DNA of 64,000 bases from Gemmatimonas groenlandica (GTDB lineage Bacteria; Gemmatimonadota; Gemmatimonadetes; Gemmatimonadales; Gemmatimonadaceae). The notes beneath the pieces are model-generated. The model ran no database searches. It was not told the origin of the DNA and saw nothing but the letters and a program-made list of their open reading frames with translations. Position numbers and translations under genes: made by a program. The stretch covers positions 3,472,001 through 3,536,000 of the forward strand of contig NZ_CP053085.1 in NCBI RefSeq assembly GCF_013004105.1. Direction: 5' to 3'. Numbering within the stretch: position 1 is the stretch's first letter; every line of letters begins with the position of its first letter. Of the stretch, positions 17,022 through 25,183 are shown piece by piece.

Positions 17022-17489
17022 TTACCGATCCTCGAGCACTACAGCGCGCTCGGTGCTGCGACAGAGTCGTTCGTCGCTGCGGCAGAAGCTGGTGCGCAGC
17101 GTGCCGCGAATGGGGAGCGCTGAACGCGGAATGGTGACGGATGCGCGCTCTACGAAGTAGGCGCTGTCTTCAGTGACGGTGGGTGCCCGTAGGAGGAATC
17201 GACGACCGTCCCCTGCATCAATGACGGGGGGCAGCAGGGCGTTCACCCGCGCCCCCGGCTCGACCGAGATGGTTATCCGGACGGAGTCCGTACCGAAGGC
17301 GAGATCGAGGTCGGGTGGCACCACGGGGCGCAACTCCGTCGGCAGCTGCGGTAGCTGCGGCAGCGACGTTACGATCGGCGCGTCGGCTTTCGGCTCGGGC
17401 ACCGGTGCGCCGTCCCCCGCGCAGGCGGCGAGCGCGAGGCCGGTGAGGACGAGCAGCGCGTGCGCACGGGTGGAGCGGAGACTCGGCAT
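17022..17489 (-). CDS. Hypothetical lipoprotein
   Basis: Starting at the ATG at 17489, the protein has a lipoprotein signal with lipobox 'LALAAC', so it should be lipidated at Cys and anchored to a membrane. The mature part (about 130 aa) is Pro-rich at first, then contains strands such as 'SVRITISVEPGARVNALLPP' and a late 'SFCRSDERLCRSTERA' with two Cys. I do not recognise the family. A longer frame upstream would run through the tetR promoter region and is less likely. The C-terminal codons (…LEDR, stop) adjoin palindromic element A and resemble the 3' end of the GxxExxY gene beside element B. It is divergent from tetR. Confidence 0.7.
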   Translation of the reverse strand: MPSLRSTRAHALLVLTGLALAACAGDGAPVPEPKADAPIVTSLPQLPQLPTELRPVVPPDLDLAFGTDSVRITISVEPGARVNALLPPVIDAGDGRRFLLRAPTVTEDSAYFVERASVTIPRSALPIRGTLRTSFCRSDERLCRSTERAVVLEDR

Positions 17490-17536
17490 ATGGTGAAAGA
17501 TACTCGGTTTCGGTCGCCAAACCGGGGCCGACATAT

Positions 17537-17575
17537 ACAGACTAGACAAATTGCGTTCCGTTTGTCTATACTGTA
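17537..17575. promoter_or_regulatory. Palindromic operator overlapping the tetR promoter
   Basis: A perfect 8-bp inverted repeat, TAGACAAA (17543-17550) and TTTGTCTA (17561-17568), flanks a 10-bp spacer, and the outer bases TACAG/CTGTA extend it. It sits just upstream of the TetR-family gene, as expected for an autoregulatory operator. Inside it, TAGACA (17543-17548) and TATACT (17567-17572) with 18 bp between them make a plausible promoter whose start point would fall on or next to the ATG at 17578. Confidence 0.75.
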
Positions 17576-17577
17576 CA

Positions 17578-18171
17578 ATGACCTCGATTGACGTTATGCC
17601 GCACGCCAGTTCCCCCAAGATCGACGCGCTTCTCGACGCCTCGTTCGGGGTGTTCATGCGCTTCGGCTACCGGAAGACCTCCGTGCAGGATGTGGCCGAT
17701 GCGGCCCAGCTCTCCCGGCAGGGGCTGTACCTCCACTTCCCGAGTAAGGAACTGCTGTTTCGCGCCACTGTCGAGCACGCGATGACCCGCGCGTATCGCG
17801 ACGGAGTGACGGCACTCGGCGGCGATGAACCACTCGACGCGCGCATCGTGAATGGGTTCGATGCGTGGATGGGCCGTTTCGTCGGTATCGCCAACACGGA
17901 CGCCTCCGACTTGCTCGACGCCGCGCACCTGCTCAGTGGCTCGCCGGTGTTCGAGTACGAAGCACGATTTATCGCGGCCGTGGCCGGTCACTTTGCCGCA
18001 TCGCCGCTGGCCGCCTACTACGCACCGCTCGCGCTCACGCCGGCGCATCTGGCCGAGACGCTGTATGCGGTGGCCCGAGGCTACAAGCACACCCTGATCA
18101 CCCGCGAGGAATTTCTGCAACGGGTCGCGCTCTCGGTGCGCACGGTGTGCGCGCCCTTGCTGCTGTCATGA
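17578..18171 (+). CDS. TetR/AcrR-family transcriptional regulator
   Basis: The N-terminal helix-turn-helix is clear: 'ALLDASFGVFMRFGYRKTSV', then 'VADAAQLSRQGLYLHF' and 'SKELLFRATVEHAM'. The remainder is the usual helical ligand-binding domain, with no recognisable ligand motif. Start choice lies between the ATG at 17578 and the one at 17596; 17578 is placed almost at the predicted transcription start, so the mRNA may be leaderless. Upstream is a palindrome that should be its own operator. The gene overlaps the following MBL-fold hydrolase gene by 4 bp (ATGA), so it likely controls that gene and itself, and perhaps the divergent lipoprotein. Confidence 0.9.
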   Translation: MTSIDVMPHASSPKIDALLDASFGVFMRFGYRKTSVQDVADAAQLSRQGLYLHFPSKELLFRATVEHAMTRAYRDGVTALGGDEPLDARIVNGFDAWMGRFVGIANTDASDLLDAAHLLSGSPVFEYEARFIAAVAGHFAASPLAAYYAPLALTPAHLAETLYAVARGYKHTLITREEFLQRVALSVRTVCAPLLLS

Positions 18172-19325
18172 CCCGCTCCGCGTTCTGGCGCACCGTTCGC
18201 CGCTCACTTACCGCGTTCGTCCTTCTCGGAGTTCTCATCGTGTCTACGGCTGTCGCTTCCGGCTGGAGCGCCTTCGGCGCGAATCGATTCGGCTCGAGCA
18301 CGGGCACCGCTGCGTCATCGGTGCAGCGCGCCGCGCGCAGGGCGCAGTCCCCGCAGTATCGCGGCGGTAAGTTCGTGAACAGCGACCCGTTGGTGGACGA
18401 CATGATCGGTGGCGTTCGCGGACTGTTCTCACGCAGCGCCACCTCATCACCGGCCGAGTCGCTGCCCGTGAACACAACCGTGCCCGGCGTGCCAGACAAC
18501 GCGAAGCAGTTCCGCGTCACGTGGTACGGTCACTCGTCGGTGAGCGTGGAAGTGGAAGGGCTGCGTGTGCTGATCGACCCCATGTGGAGCCAGCGGCCAT
18601 CGCCGTTCACGTGGATCGGACCGGAACGATGGTATGCGCCGCCAGCCACGCTGCCATCCATGCAGCCGGTGGACGTCGTGCTGATCTCGCACGATCACTA
18701 CGACCATCTCGATCAGCGCACACTGGTCGAGATCGCGGTCAATCCGGCCAATCGTCACACGCGCTTTCTGGTGCCGTTAGGGGTGGGCGCACATCTGGAG
18801 CACTGGGGCATTGCGGTCGATCGCATCACGGAGCTGGACTGGTGGGAGCAGGTCCGCATCGGCGAGGCCACGTTCACCTGCGCGCCAGCGCGTCATGCCT
18901 CGGGGCGCACGTTGTTCGACCGCGATGCCACGTTGTGGGCCGGCTGGGCAATCGCGGCAACGGAACAGCGCCTGTATTACTCGGGCGACACGGGCATGAT
19001 GCCGGCCTTCCGGGAGATCGGCGAGAAGCTTGGCCCCTTCGACGTGACACTCATGCAGATCGGCGCGTATGGCGACGCCTGGCCCGACTGGCATCTCACG
19101 CCCGAGCAGGCGATCACCGCGCACGGCATGCTACGCGGACGCACGCTGCTGCCGGTGCATTGGGGCTTGTTCAATCTCGCCTATCATTCGTGGCGCGAGC
19201 CCATCGATCGACTCATGACCGCCGGCGCCGCGCAACGGATCACGATCGCCACGCCGCGTCCTGGTGAAGCGGTCACGATCGGCGATACCGTGCCGATCCA
19301 CGCATGGTGGACCGGCACGCGTTAA
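18168..19325 (+). CDS. MBL-fold metal-dependent hydrolase (NAPE-PLD / UlaG-like)
   Basis: The N-terminus has one hydrophobic segment ('AFVLLGVLIVSTAVASGW'), probably a membrane anchor or uncleaved signal. The metallo-beta-lactamase signature 'LISHDHYDHLD' is intact, followed by 'PARHASGRT', 'YYSGDTGMM' and 'LPVHWGLFNLAYHSW', giving all ligands for two metals. The 'VTWYGHSSVSVEVEGLRVLIDP' opening and the His spacing fit the NAPE-PLD-like branch, whose members cleave phosphodiester or lactone bonds in lipids. It is translationally coupled to the TetR gene, so expression is probably induced by a ligand of that regulator. The start is the ATG overlapping the tetR stop. Confidence 0.88.
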   Translation: MTRSAFWRTVRRSLTAFVLLGVLIVSTAVASGWSAFGANRFGSSTGTAASSVQRAARRAQSPQYRGGKFVNSDPLVDDMIGGVRGLFSRSATSSPAESLPVNTTVPGVPDNAKQFRVTWYGHSSVSVEVEGLRVLIDPMWSQRPSPFTWIGPERWYAPPATLPSMQPVDVVLISHDHYDHLDQRTLVEIAVNPANRHTRFLVPLGVGAHLEHWGIAVDRITELDWWEQVRIGEATFTCAPARHASGRTLFDRDATLWAGWAIAATEQRLYYSGDTGMMPAFREIGEKLGPFDVTLMQIGAYGDAWPDWHLTPEQAITAHGMLRGRTLLPVHWGLFNLAYHSWREPIDRLMTAGAAQRITIATPRPGEAVTIGDTVPIHAWWTGTR

Positions 19326-19334
19326 CGCGGTGGT

Positions 19335-20327
19335 TCAGTTTCCGCCGGTGCGACGCGGCGGGGCCGGCAACGTTCCCTTGTTCGCCGTGGCCTTTTCAAT
19401 GGCCTCCACCGTGACCTTCGTGCGGAACTCCACGATCTGCTTCGCCCACTCGGTCGCCTTCTTGCGGTCGGCGAGCGACACCCCATTGATCGTCAGCTTC
19501 TTCGCCTTCGCGCGCGCGTCGTAGCGGATCGACTTCGGATCGTCGATGAACATGTTGAGCGAGATCTCCGGATCATCGTGCAGTCCTTCGGCGACCGTCT
19601 GATTGACGCCGAACTGCTCCATGTGCTTCGCCACGCTGGCGTAGTCGTAGTACTCCTGGATGTGCGCCACGATCGGCGCGCCCTGCCAGATCTTCGTGAG
19701 CGAGTCGGCCACCCAACGCTGTCCTGCCTGATTGCCGCCGCTATCACCGATCAGAATGATCCGGGTGAAGCCATGTGCCTTGAGGCTGTGCACGAGATCC
19801 GTGAGCAGCATGCGGAACGTCTCTTCGCGCATGCTGATAGTGCCGGGCGACGCCATGTGTCCGCTGGCCGGGCTGATGTTGCCTTCGGGCACGAACTTCA
19901 CGATCGGTGCACAGAGTGCATTGCCAAGCTTCCAGGCAATGGCTTCGCAGTTCGTATGCAGCACGTAGTTGTGCTTGCCCGTGACCAACCACGGACCGTT
20001 CGGCTCCATACCGCCGGTCGCGATGATGGCCGTGGTCTTCCCGGCCTTCAGCGCGTCACGCACGTCCATCCAGGTCATCTCTTCGATCCACACCGTGTTC
20101 GGCGCTGGCAGCGGATTCACGGCATCGACGCAGTTGTACGGATTCGCGGTGCACGTGCCGCCACCTCGGTTGCGTGGATCACGCTGGGCCTCGCTGGCGG
20201 CGGCACCCTGCGCGCTGGCGCTCCCGCTGAGTGCAACGGACGCCACGGCGCTGGCCAGCGCGGCGCCCAGGATCGAGACGCGGAGCGCGGCGCAATGTGG
20301 AGTGCGCGAGAGAATGCCTCGGGTCAT
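19335..20327 (-). CDS. Secreted creatininase-family protein
   Basis: A signal peptide ends near 'SGSASAQG'. The creatininase-fold motifs are recognisable in altered form: 'TTAIIATGGMEPNGPWL' replaces the usual GSTEQHGPHLP, and 'IILIGDSGGNQ' replaces NGHGGN. The Glu, Asp and other ligands can be placed, but at least two of the usual His ligands (after EQ and in NGHG) are replaced by Asn and Ser, so metal binding may differ. Related proteins act on creatinine, guanidino compounds or modified peptides; exported versions are of unknown function. It ends 10 bp from the convergent MBL gene. Confidence 0.82.
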   Translation of the reverse strand: MTRGILSRTPHCAALRVSILGAALASAVASVALSGSASAQGAAASEAQRDPRNRGGGTCTANPYNCVDAVNPLPAPNTVWIEEMTWMDVRDALKAGKTTAIIATGGMEPNGPWLVTGKHNYVLHTNCEAIAWKLGNALCAPIVKFVPEGNISPASGHMASPGTISMREETFRMLLTDLVHSLKAHGFTRIILIGDSGGNQAGQRWVADSLTKIWQGAPIVAHIQEYYDYASVAKHMEQFGVNQTVAEGLHDDPEISLNMFIDDPKSIRYDARAKAKKLTINGVSLADRKKATEWAKQIVEFRTKVTVEAIEKATANKGTLPAPPRRTGGN

Positions 20328-20500
20328 GGCGGTGCCTCGTAACGGTTGAACGGTGGGGGTACTCGGGGGTGGTACTCAGTAGGATGCGAGACGATGCCGC
20401 CGAAATCGTCACTTCGCCAGAGCGGAGTGCGCGTCGAATGCGTATAGTGTCGCAGGGTGCGTGAACGACGTGCCCCCGATCGACTCCCACCTCCCGGACC

Positions 20501-21544
20501 ATGGCCTTCCCTGTCCGCCCGCGCGCCGTTCTGGCGCTGACATGTACGGCTGCCGTCTTCGCGGCTGCCGTCTTCGCCGCGGCGCCGCTTGCCGCGCAGA
20601 GCACGGGCAGCACTCCCGCGTCTGCCCCCACTCTCACGCTCGCCGAAGTGCGGGCGTTGGTGGAAGCGCACCTGATCGTCTCCGCCATTCACGATTCGAG
20701 TGACAACAAGGCCGCTCAGCAGAAGAACAAGACGAAGGAGGCGCAGCTCGACCTGCAGCAGAAGAAGCGGCAGATGATCACCGACGCGCTCGCCAAGAAG
20801 GGGATGGCCGACTCTGTGTTCTCGAAGCGTCGCTTTCTGGTGAGCAGCAATGCGACACTGCGCGCGCAGTTCGACAGCATTCTCGCCGATGTCACCGGCG
20901 CGCCGCTCCCGGGCGTAGTGGCGGCCGCACCGCTGGCGCCGGGTGCCGTGGCCGCCTCGTCTCTGCCGCCTGGTCTGGTCGGCACACACTTAGGGCACGT
21001 GCTGTCGAGTTTCATGGACACGCCCGACAAGTCGGGCTTCCTACCGATGGCGCTCGCCGAGGCGAAGATCGCGGCACAGCATGCCGCGTTTGCCGCGCGC
21101 ACGCCGGACAACCTGCAGTCGATGCAGACGCACGCCGGGCACGTGATTCATGCGCTCGACCCCACACAGGCGCCGAGCGGACCAGGCAAGGGCTTTGGCA
21201 TGAAGCGCGCGGCCGGTGGCATTGCGCAGCATGCGGAGCTCGCAGCCAAGGAACCGACGGCGTCGGCGAATGTGAAGAGCCACGCGGTGCATGTGGCTAC
21301 GGCAGCGCGGAGCGCGATGTCGCGCGGCGATCAGGCCATCGCAATCGCAAAGCAGATTCAGGCGGCGACCACCGCGGCTGCCGCGGCATCGCTGGTCTCG
21401 CAGCTGGTGTCGATCTGCGATCAGCTCATTGCCGGCTCGGACAACAATGCCGACGGACGCATCGGGTGGGGCGACGGTGAGGGGGCGCTGCAGCAAGCGC
21501 AGGATCATCTGGGACTACTGTTGGCGGGCGAAAAGAAGCCCTGA
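20501..21544 (+). CDS. Secreted hypothetical protein with repeated HxxH helices and an EF-hand-like loop
   Basis: A signal peptide rich in Ala ends near 'PLAAQS'. The mature protein begins with a highly charged helix (about 60-100, Lys/Gln/Glu-rich), then a helical region with three similar His pairs: 'GTHLGHVLS', 'QTHAGHVIHA' and 'KSHAVHVATA', spaced by about 50 residues. Near the C-terminus 'DNNADGRIGWGD' fits a calcium-binding EF-hand loop at positions 1, 3, 5 and 12. I do not recognise a family. The HxxH spacing suggests metal or heme ligation by a helical bundle, but no CxxCH is present. It ends at a strong hairpin shared with the convergent ankyrin gene. Confidence 0.65.
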   Translation: MAFPVRPRAVLALTCTAAVFAAAVFAAAPLAAQSTGSTPASAPTLTLAEVRALVEAHLIVSAIHDSSDNKAAQQKNKTKEAQLDLQQKKRQMITDALAKKGMADSVFSKRRFLVSSNATLRAQFDSILADVTGAPLPGVVAAAPLAPGAVAASSLPPGLVGTHLGHVLSSFMDTPDKSGFLPMALAEAKIAAQHAAFAARTPDNLQSMQTHAGHVIHALDPTQAPSGPGKGFGMKRAAGGIAQHAELAAKEPTASANVKSHAVHVATAARSAMSRGDQAIAIAKQIQAATTAAAAASLVSQLVSICDQLIAGSDNNADGRIGWGDGEGALQQAQDHLGLLLAGEKKP

Positions 21545-21566
21545 CCTTTCTGTCCCGAATGCACAG

Positions 21567-21596
21567 AGCGGCGCCGTCATTCATGACGGCGCCGCT
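21567..21596. terminator. Bidirectional hairpin terminator
   Basis: A perfect 14-bp inverted repeat (21567-21580 with 21583-21596, AGCGGCGCCGTCAT) forms a GC-rich hairpin, followed by a short T-containing stretch. It lies between convergent genes ending at 21544 and 21621. Confidence 0.8.
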
Positions 21597-21620
21597 TTGG
21601 CTAGGCAGGCTGGGCGACGA

Positions 21621-23750
21621 TCAGCAGGCCACGCAGCGATGGCTGTTCTTGGCACCCAGCTTCTCGAGCAGCTGAATGGTTTCCGGGAACGGACGCAGAC
21701 GCTGTACCGGACCGTTGGCCATGTCCACCGTGGTCATGCCATTACGGGCCACGGCCTTCGGATCGGCTCCCTTGCTCACGAGATACTTGATCATCTCGTT
21801 GTCGCCGCGCGCGGCGGCATGGTGCAGCGGCGTGTAGCCATTCACGTCACGCTGGTTCACGTCGGCATGCAGCACTTCTACGAGATACTTCATGGCGGGC
21901 ATCCACCCGTCGGCGGCATGACGATGTGAATTGCCGGCGAAACCGTTGCCGTAGCCAACGCCGGCGGCGGCATGCACGGGATAGATGCCGATACCGGCTG
22001 GCACGGCCTTCGACGCCGAATCGATATCGGGCGGCATGACATACGCCGCCGGGCCATCACCCGGACCACCGGCGCCACCCGCCAGCCGCGCGCGGTTGGC
22101 ACGATTGGCCGCCACCGGACGAACCGACGGCAACGTGTCGATGGCGCCGTGATCCTTCAGCAGCTTCATCGCGTCGACGTCGACCGCATACGCGGCGCGC
22201 CAGAACGGCGACGTCCCGTCGAGCGCTTCGAGGCCACAGTTGGCGTTGCCGCAGTTGTTGAAGGCAAAGAACCAGAGATTTTTCTTGAGGCGGACGTTGG
22301 GATCCGCACCGGCCGTCAGCATCGCGTCCATCAGTTCGAGGTGCGTGACCTTCTGGGTCTGCACCGCCTGCGGTTGCGGGTAGCGCGAGCGCGGCGCCCA
22401 CATCGTGTTCAGCGCGGCGTACAGCGGCGTGAGGCCGGCACTGCTGCCGATCTTCACATTCGCGCCGCGCTTCACCAGGGCCATCGCCAGATCGAAGTGG
22501 CCGTTGATCGCCGCCATCAACAGCGCCGTCGTGCTGTCACTGGTCGTCACTTCGTCGATCTTCGCGCCGCCATCGAGAATCGCCAGCGCCGCATCGATAT
22601 TGCCCTGACGCGCGGCGTGATGCAGTGCCGTCATACCGCCCATGCTGCCCACGGTCGCTTCGTAACCGGCCACCTGGCCTTCGAACAACTCGGCCGACTC
22701 AGTGGTCTTGGCCACCGGGCCTGACGAGAAGAGCGCACGACCGGCCTCAATCGCCTGTTGGATCTGCGCCGGCGTGAGGTCATTCGTCGGAGGCGCGGCG
22801 ACGCCGATCTTGTAGCCGCGCAACGCGGGGTCAGCTTTGGGGGCCGGTGCCGCCGCGACAGCTGGCGCCGCGACAGCCGTTGGAGCCGGTGCCGGTGCCG
22901 GTGCGGCCGCCGCCGGTACGGCCATTCCCGCCGTTGCCGCCGCACGATTGCGCGCCGCCGCCGCATCGGCCATCAGCTTCTCCGCCGCCTTGGCCGAGGC
23001 ATCGATGATGGAGTCGCGCGTCTTCTGCGGCAGATACGAGAAGAGCACTTCATTGCGCTTCTTGGCCGCGGCCTGCTGACGCGCCAGCTCTTCAGTGAGA
23101 TCCACCATCTTCGTACGGATCGACGGATCCGCGCCACCGGCCAACAGTGCGCGCGCCGCCTCGCCACGATTCTCGGCTGCGGCGAACATCAGCGGCGTTT
23201 GCCCCCACGCCGATTCGCGCGCATTGGGATCGGCCTTCTTCGCCAACAACGCCTTCACCGACGCCGCATCACCGGCCGCCGCCGCGAGGTGCATCGCGGT
23301 CGCACCTGTCGCGGTGAGTGACTTCGCATCGGCACCGGCCGCCAGCAGTGCTTGCACGATCGCACCATGTCCGGCTCGCGCCGCCACATGCAGCGGCGTG
23401 TAGCCGCCGTTCTTGGTGGTACCCGTCAGCTTCGCGCCAGAACGCAGCAACAGTGCGGTCATCGCGACATCGCCACGATCGGCCGCCCAGTGCAGCGCGG
23501 TCATCCCGTCGCCCTGCGCCACGTTCACATCGCTCTGCTGCGCGAGCAACGCGCGCACCTTTGCGATGTCGCCCTGCATGGCCGCTTCGGCGACGGCTGG
23601 TGCCACCCGAGCGGCCGGCGTCGTTTCAGACTTGGCCGTCGCCACCCGCACCACCGACTTGGTATCCTGTGCCGCCATCGGTGAGAGCGCGCCCGACAAC
23701 AACACGAGCGCACCAGCCACACCGATCCGGACTCCGTTTCGATCGATCAT
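21621..23750 (-). CDS. Secreted ankyrin-repeat protein
   Basis: The ATG at 23750 gives a signal peptide ending near 'LSPMAAQD'. Ankyrin repeats occur in two blocks: about five in residues 50-210 (for example 'DGMTALHWAADRGDVAMTAL', 'GGYTPLHVAARAGHGAI') and several more in 365-700 ('GMTALHHAARQGNIDAALA', 'NGYTPLHHAAARGDNEMI'). Between them is an Ala/Pro-rich linker (about 270-320). The tail ends in 'HRCVAC', with two late Cys. It lies 8 bp downstream of the DUF1552 gene, so it should be expressed with the DUF1552/DUF1592 pair, and probably binds proteins outside the cytoplasm. Confidence 0.87.
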   Translation of the reverse strand: MIDRNGVRIGVAGALVLLSGALSPMAAQDTKSVVRVATAKSETTPAARVAPAVAEAAMQGDIAKVRALLAQQSDVNVAQGDGMTALHWAADRGDVAMTALLLRSGAKLTGTTKNGGYTPLHVAARAGHGAIVQALLAAGADAKSLTATGATAMHLAAAAGDAASVKALLAKKADPNARESAWGQTPLMFAAAENRGEAARALLAGGADPSIRTKMVDLTEELARQQAAAKKRNEVLFSYLPQKTRDSIIDASAKAAEKLMADAAAARNRAAATAGMAVPAAAAPAPAPAPTAVAAPAVAAAPAPKADPALRGYKIGVAAPPTNDLTPAQIQQAIEAGRALFSSGPVAKTTESAELFEGQVAGYEATVGSMGGMTALHHAARQGNIDAALAILDGGAKIDEVTTSDSTTALLMAAINGHFDLAMALVKRGANVKIGSSAGLTPLYAALNTMWAPRSRYPQPQAVQTQKVTHLELMDAMLTAGADPNVRLKKNLWFFAFNNCGNANCGLEALDGTSPFWRAAYAVDVDAMKLLKDHGAIDTLPSVRPVAANRANRARLAGGAGGPGDGPAAYVMPPDIDSASKAVPAGIGIYPVHAAAGVGYGNGFAGNSHRHAADGWMPAMKYLVEVLHADVNQRDVNGYTPLHHAAARGDNEMIKYLVSKGADPKAVARNGMTTVDMANGPVQRLRPFPETIQLLEKLGAKNSHRCVAC

Positions 23751-23758
23751 GGCATGTC

Positions 23759-25159
23759 TCACGCGTAGAGCGCGAACGGCGACAGGCTGTCACCGAAGCT
23801 CGGCACTTCGATGTTGTACTTGTGCAGCAGCGACAACATCACGTCGGCCATCGGCGTACCGTCCGGCGCACGAAGGTGCGTGCCACCCGGCACCAGCGTC
23901 GAATCGCCGCCCATCAGCAGCAGCGGGCAGCGGCGATGGTTGTGGATGTTGCCGTCGGCCATCGGCGAGCCGTACATGATCGTCGTGTTGTCGAGCATCG
24001 TACCGTCGCCTTCCTTCGTCTCCTCGAGGCGCTGCAGGAAGTACGGCAGCATCGACATGTGATATCGGTTGATCTGATTGAACTCGAGAATCGCCGACTC
24101 GCGTCCACCATGGTGCGACGCCGGGTGGAAGCCCTTGTTCGTACCCGACTCCGGGAACGTGCGGCTGGAGGCGTCACGTCCGGTCTTGAACGAGAACACG
24201 CGCGTCATGTCCGACTGGAACGCCAGCACCTGGATGTCGAACATGAGCTTCATGTGCTCTTCGAACGAATCGGGCACGCCGGCCGGCGCTTCCGGCAGCA
24301 GGCGCTCATCGCCGCTCACATTCTTCGCTTCGACCTTCTGGATGCGACGCTCGAGTTCGCGCACGTTCTCGAGATACTGATCGACGCGACGACGATCGGT
24401 GGCGCCGAGCTCTCGCTTGAGCGACGACATCTCACCGACGACCCAGTCGAGAATGCTGCCGTTGTCCTTGCGGCGGGCGGAACGGTCGGCGTTGCTCGTA
24501 CCGGCGCCGAAGAGCAGATCGAACGCCGCGCGCGGATTGCGAATCATCGGCAGCGGCTCAGTGGGCGAGGCCCAGCTGATCGTGTCGGTGTACGCGCAGG
24601 CATAGTTGTAGTAGCAGCCGCCGGCCTGATCGAGATTCTCGATGCACAGCTGCATCGACGGGATCGGCGTGTCCTGACCGATCTTGCGCGCCACGATCTG
24701 GTCGAACGACGTGCCGACATACAGATCGGAGCCTTGCGTCTGCTTCGGATGCGACTGCGTGAGAAACACCGCGCTGGAGCGGAAGTGATCACCGCCGATT
24801 TCCGGCGCATCGAACGCCTCGGCCATGCGCACGTCGGTGTTGCTGATGATCGACATCTTGTGCTTCCACGCTTCCATCGGCGCCAGCGCGCCTTCCGGGT
24901 TGAGCGTGAAGTCGCGACCGACACCCTTCGGCGCCCACAGATACTTCGAGGCGCCCCAGGTGTTCGAGCCGGCCGCACCGTGCACCGATTCGATGGTCAC
25001 GAGGCGCTTGTGACCGGTGAGCGGCGCACCAGCGCCGCCGACCTTGGCCAGGAAACGACCGGCCGGTTCCATCGCATCGAGATACGGGAGTGCAATGACG
25101 GCACTCATGTTTCGAAGGAAGGTGCGGCGAGGGAGGGCTTTCTGCGTCATGAACGACAT
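23759..25159 (-). CDS. DUF1552 domain protein with Tat-type leader
   Basis: The N-terminus 'KALPRRTFLRNMSAVIALPYLD' is a twin-arginine leader, so a folded protein is exported. The body matches DUF1552, a family found almost always beside a DUF1592/DUF1588 cytochrome-like gene, as here: that gene lies 24 bp upstream in the same direction. Characteristic blocks are 'MSIISNTDV', 'GGDHFRSSAVFLT', 'SFDQIVARKIG' and 'HHGGRESAILEFNQINRYH'. No enzyme activity has been assigned to the family. A GGAGA site 7 nt before the ATG at 25159 supports the start. Confidence 0.88.
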   Translation of the reverse strand: MSFMTQKALPRRTFLRNMSAVIALPYLDAMEPAGRFLAKVGGAGAPLTGHKRLVTIESVHGAAGSNTWGASKYLWAPKGVGRDFTLNPEGALAPMEAWKHKMSIISNTDVRMAEAFDAPEIGGDHFRSSAVFLTQSHPKQTQGSDLYVGTSFDQIVARKIGQDTPIPSMQLCIENLDQAGGCYYNYACAYTDTISWASPTEPLPMIRNPRAAFDLLFGAGTSNADRSARRKDNGSILDWVVGEMSSLKRELGATDRRRVDQYLENVRELERRIQKVEAKNVSGDERLLPEAPAGVPDSFEEHMKLMFDIQVLAFQSDMTRVFSFKTGRDASSRTFPESGTNKGFHPASHHGGRESAILEFNQINRYHMSMLPYFLQRLEETKEGDGTMLDNTTIMYGSPMADGNIHNHRRCPLLLMGGDSTLVPGGTHLRAPDGTPMADVMLSLLHKYNIEVPSFGDSLSPFALYA

Positions 25160-25183
25160 GGGTCAATCTCCGTGGAAGTCGGA

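Noticed and set aside
16926-17137. Open frames encoding CSG and LFR repeats across the 9-bp array
   Set aside because: A 9-bp unit without stops is open in all frames; there is no ribosome-binding site and composition is entirely due to the repeat.
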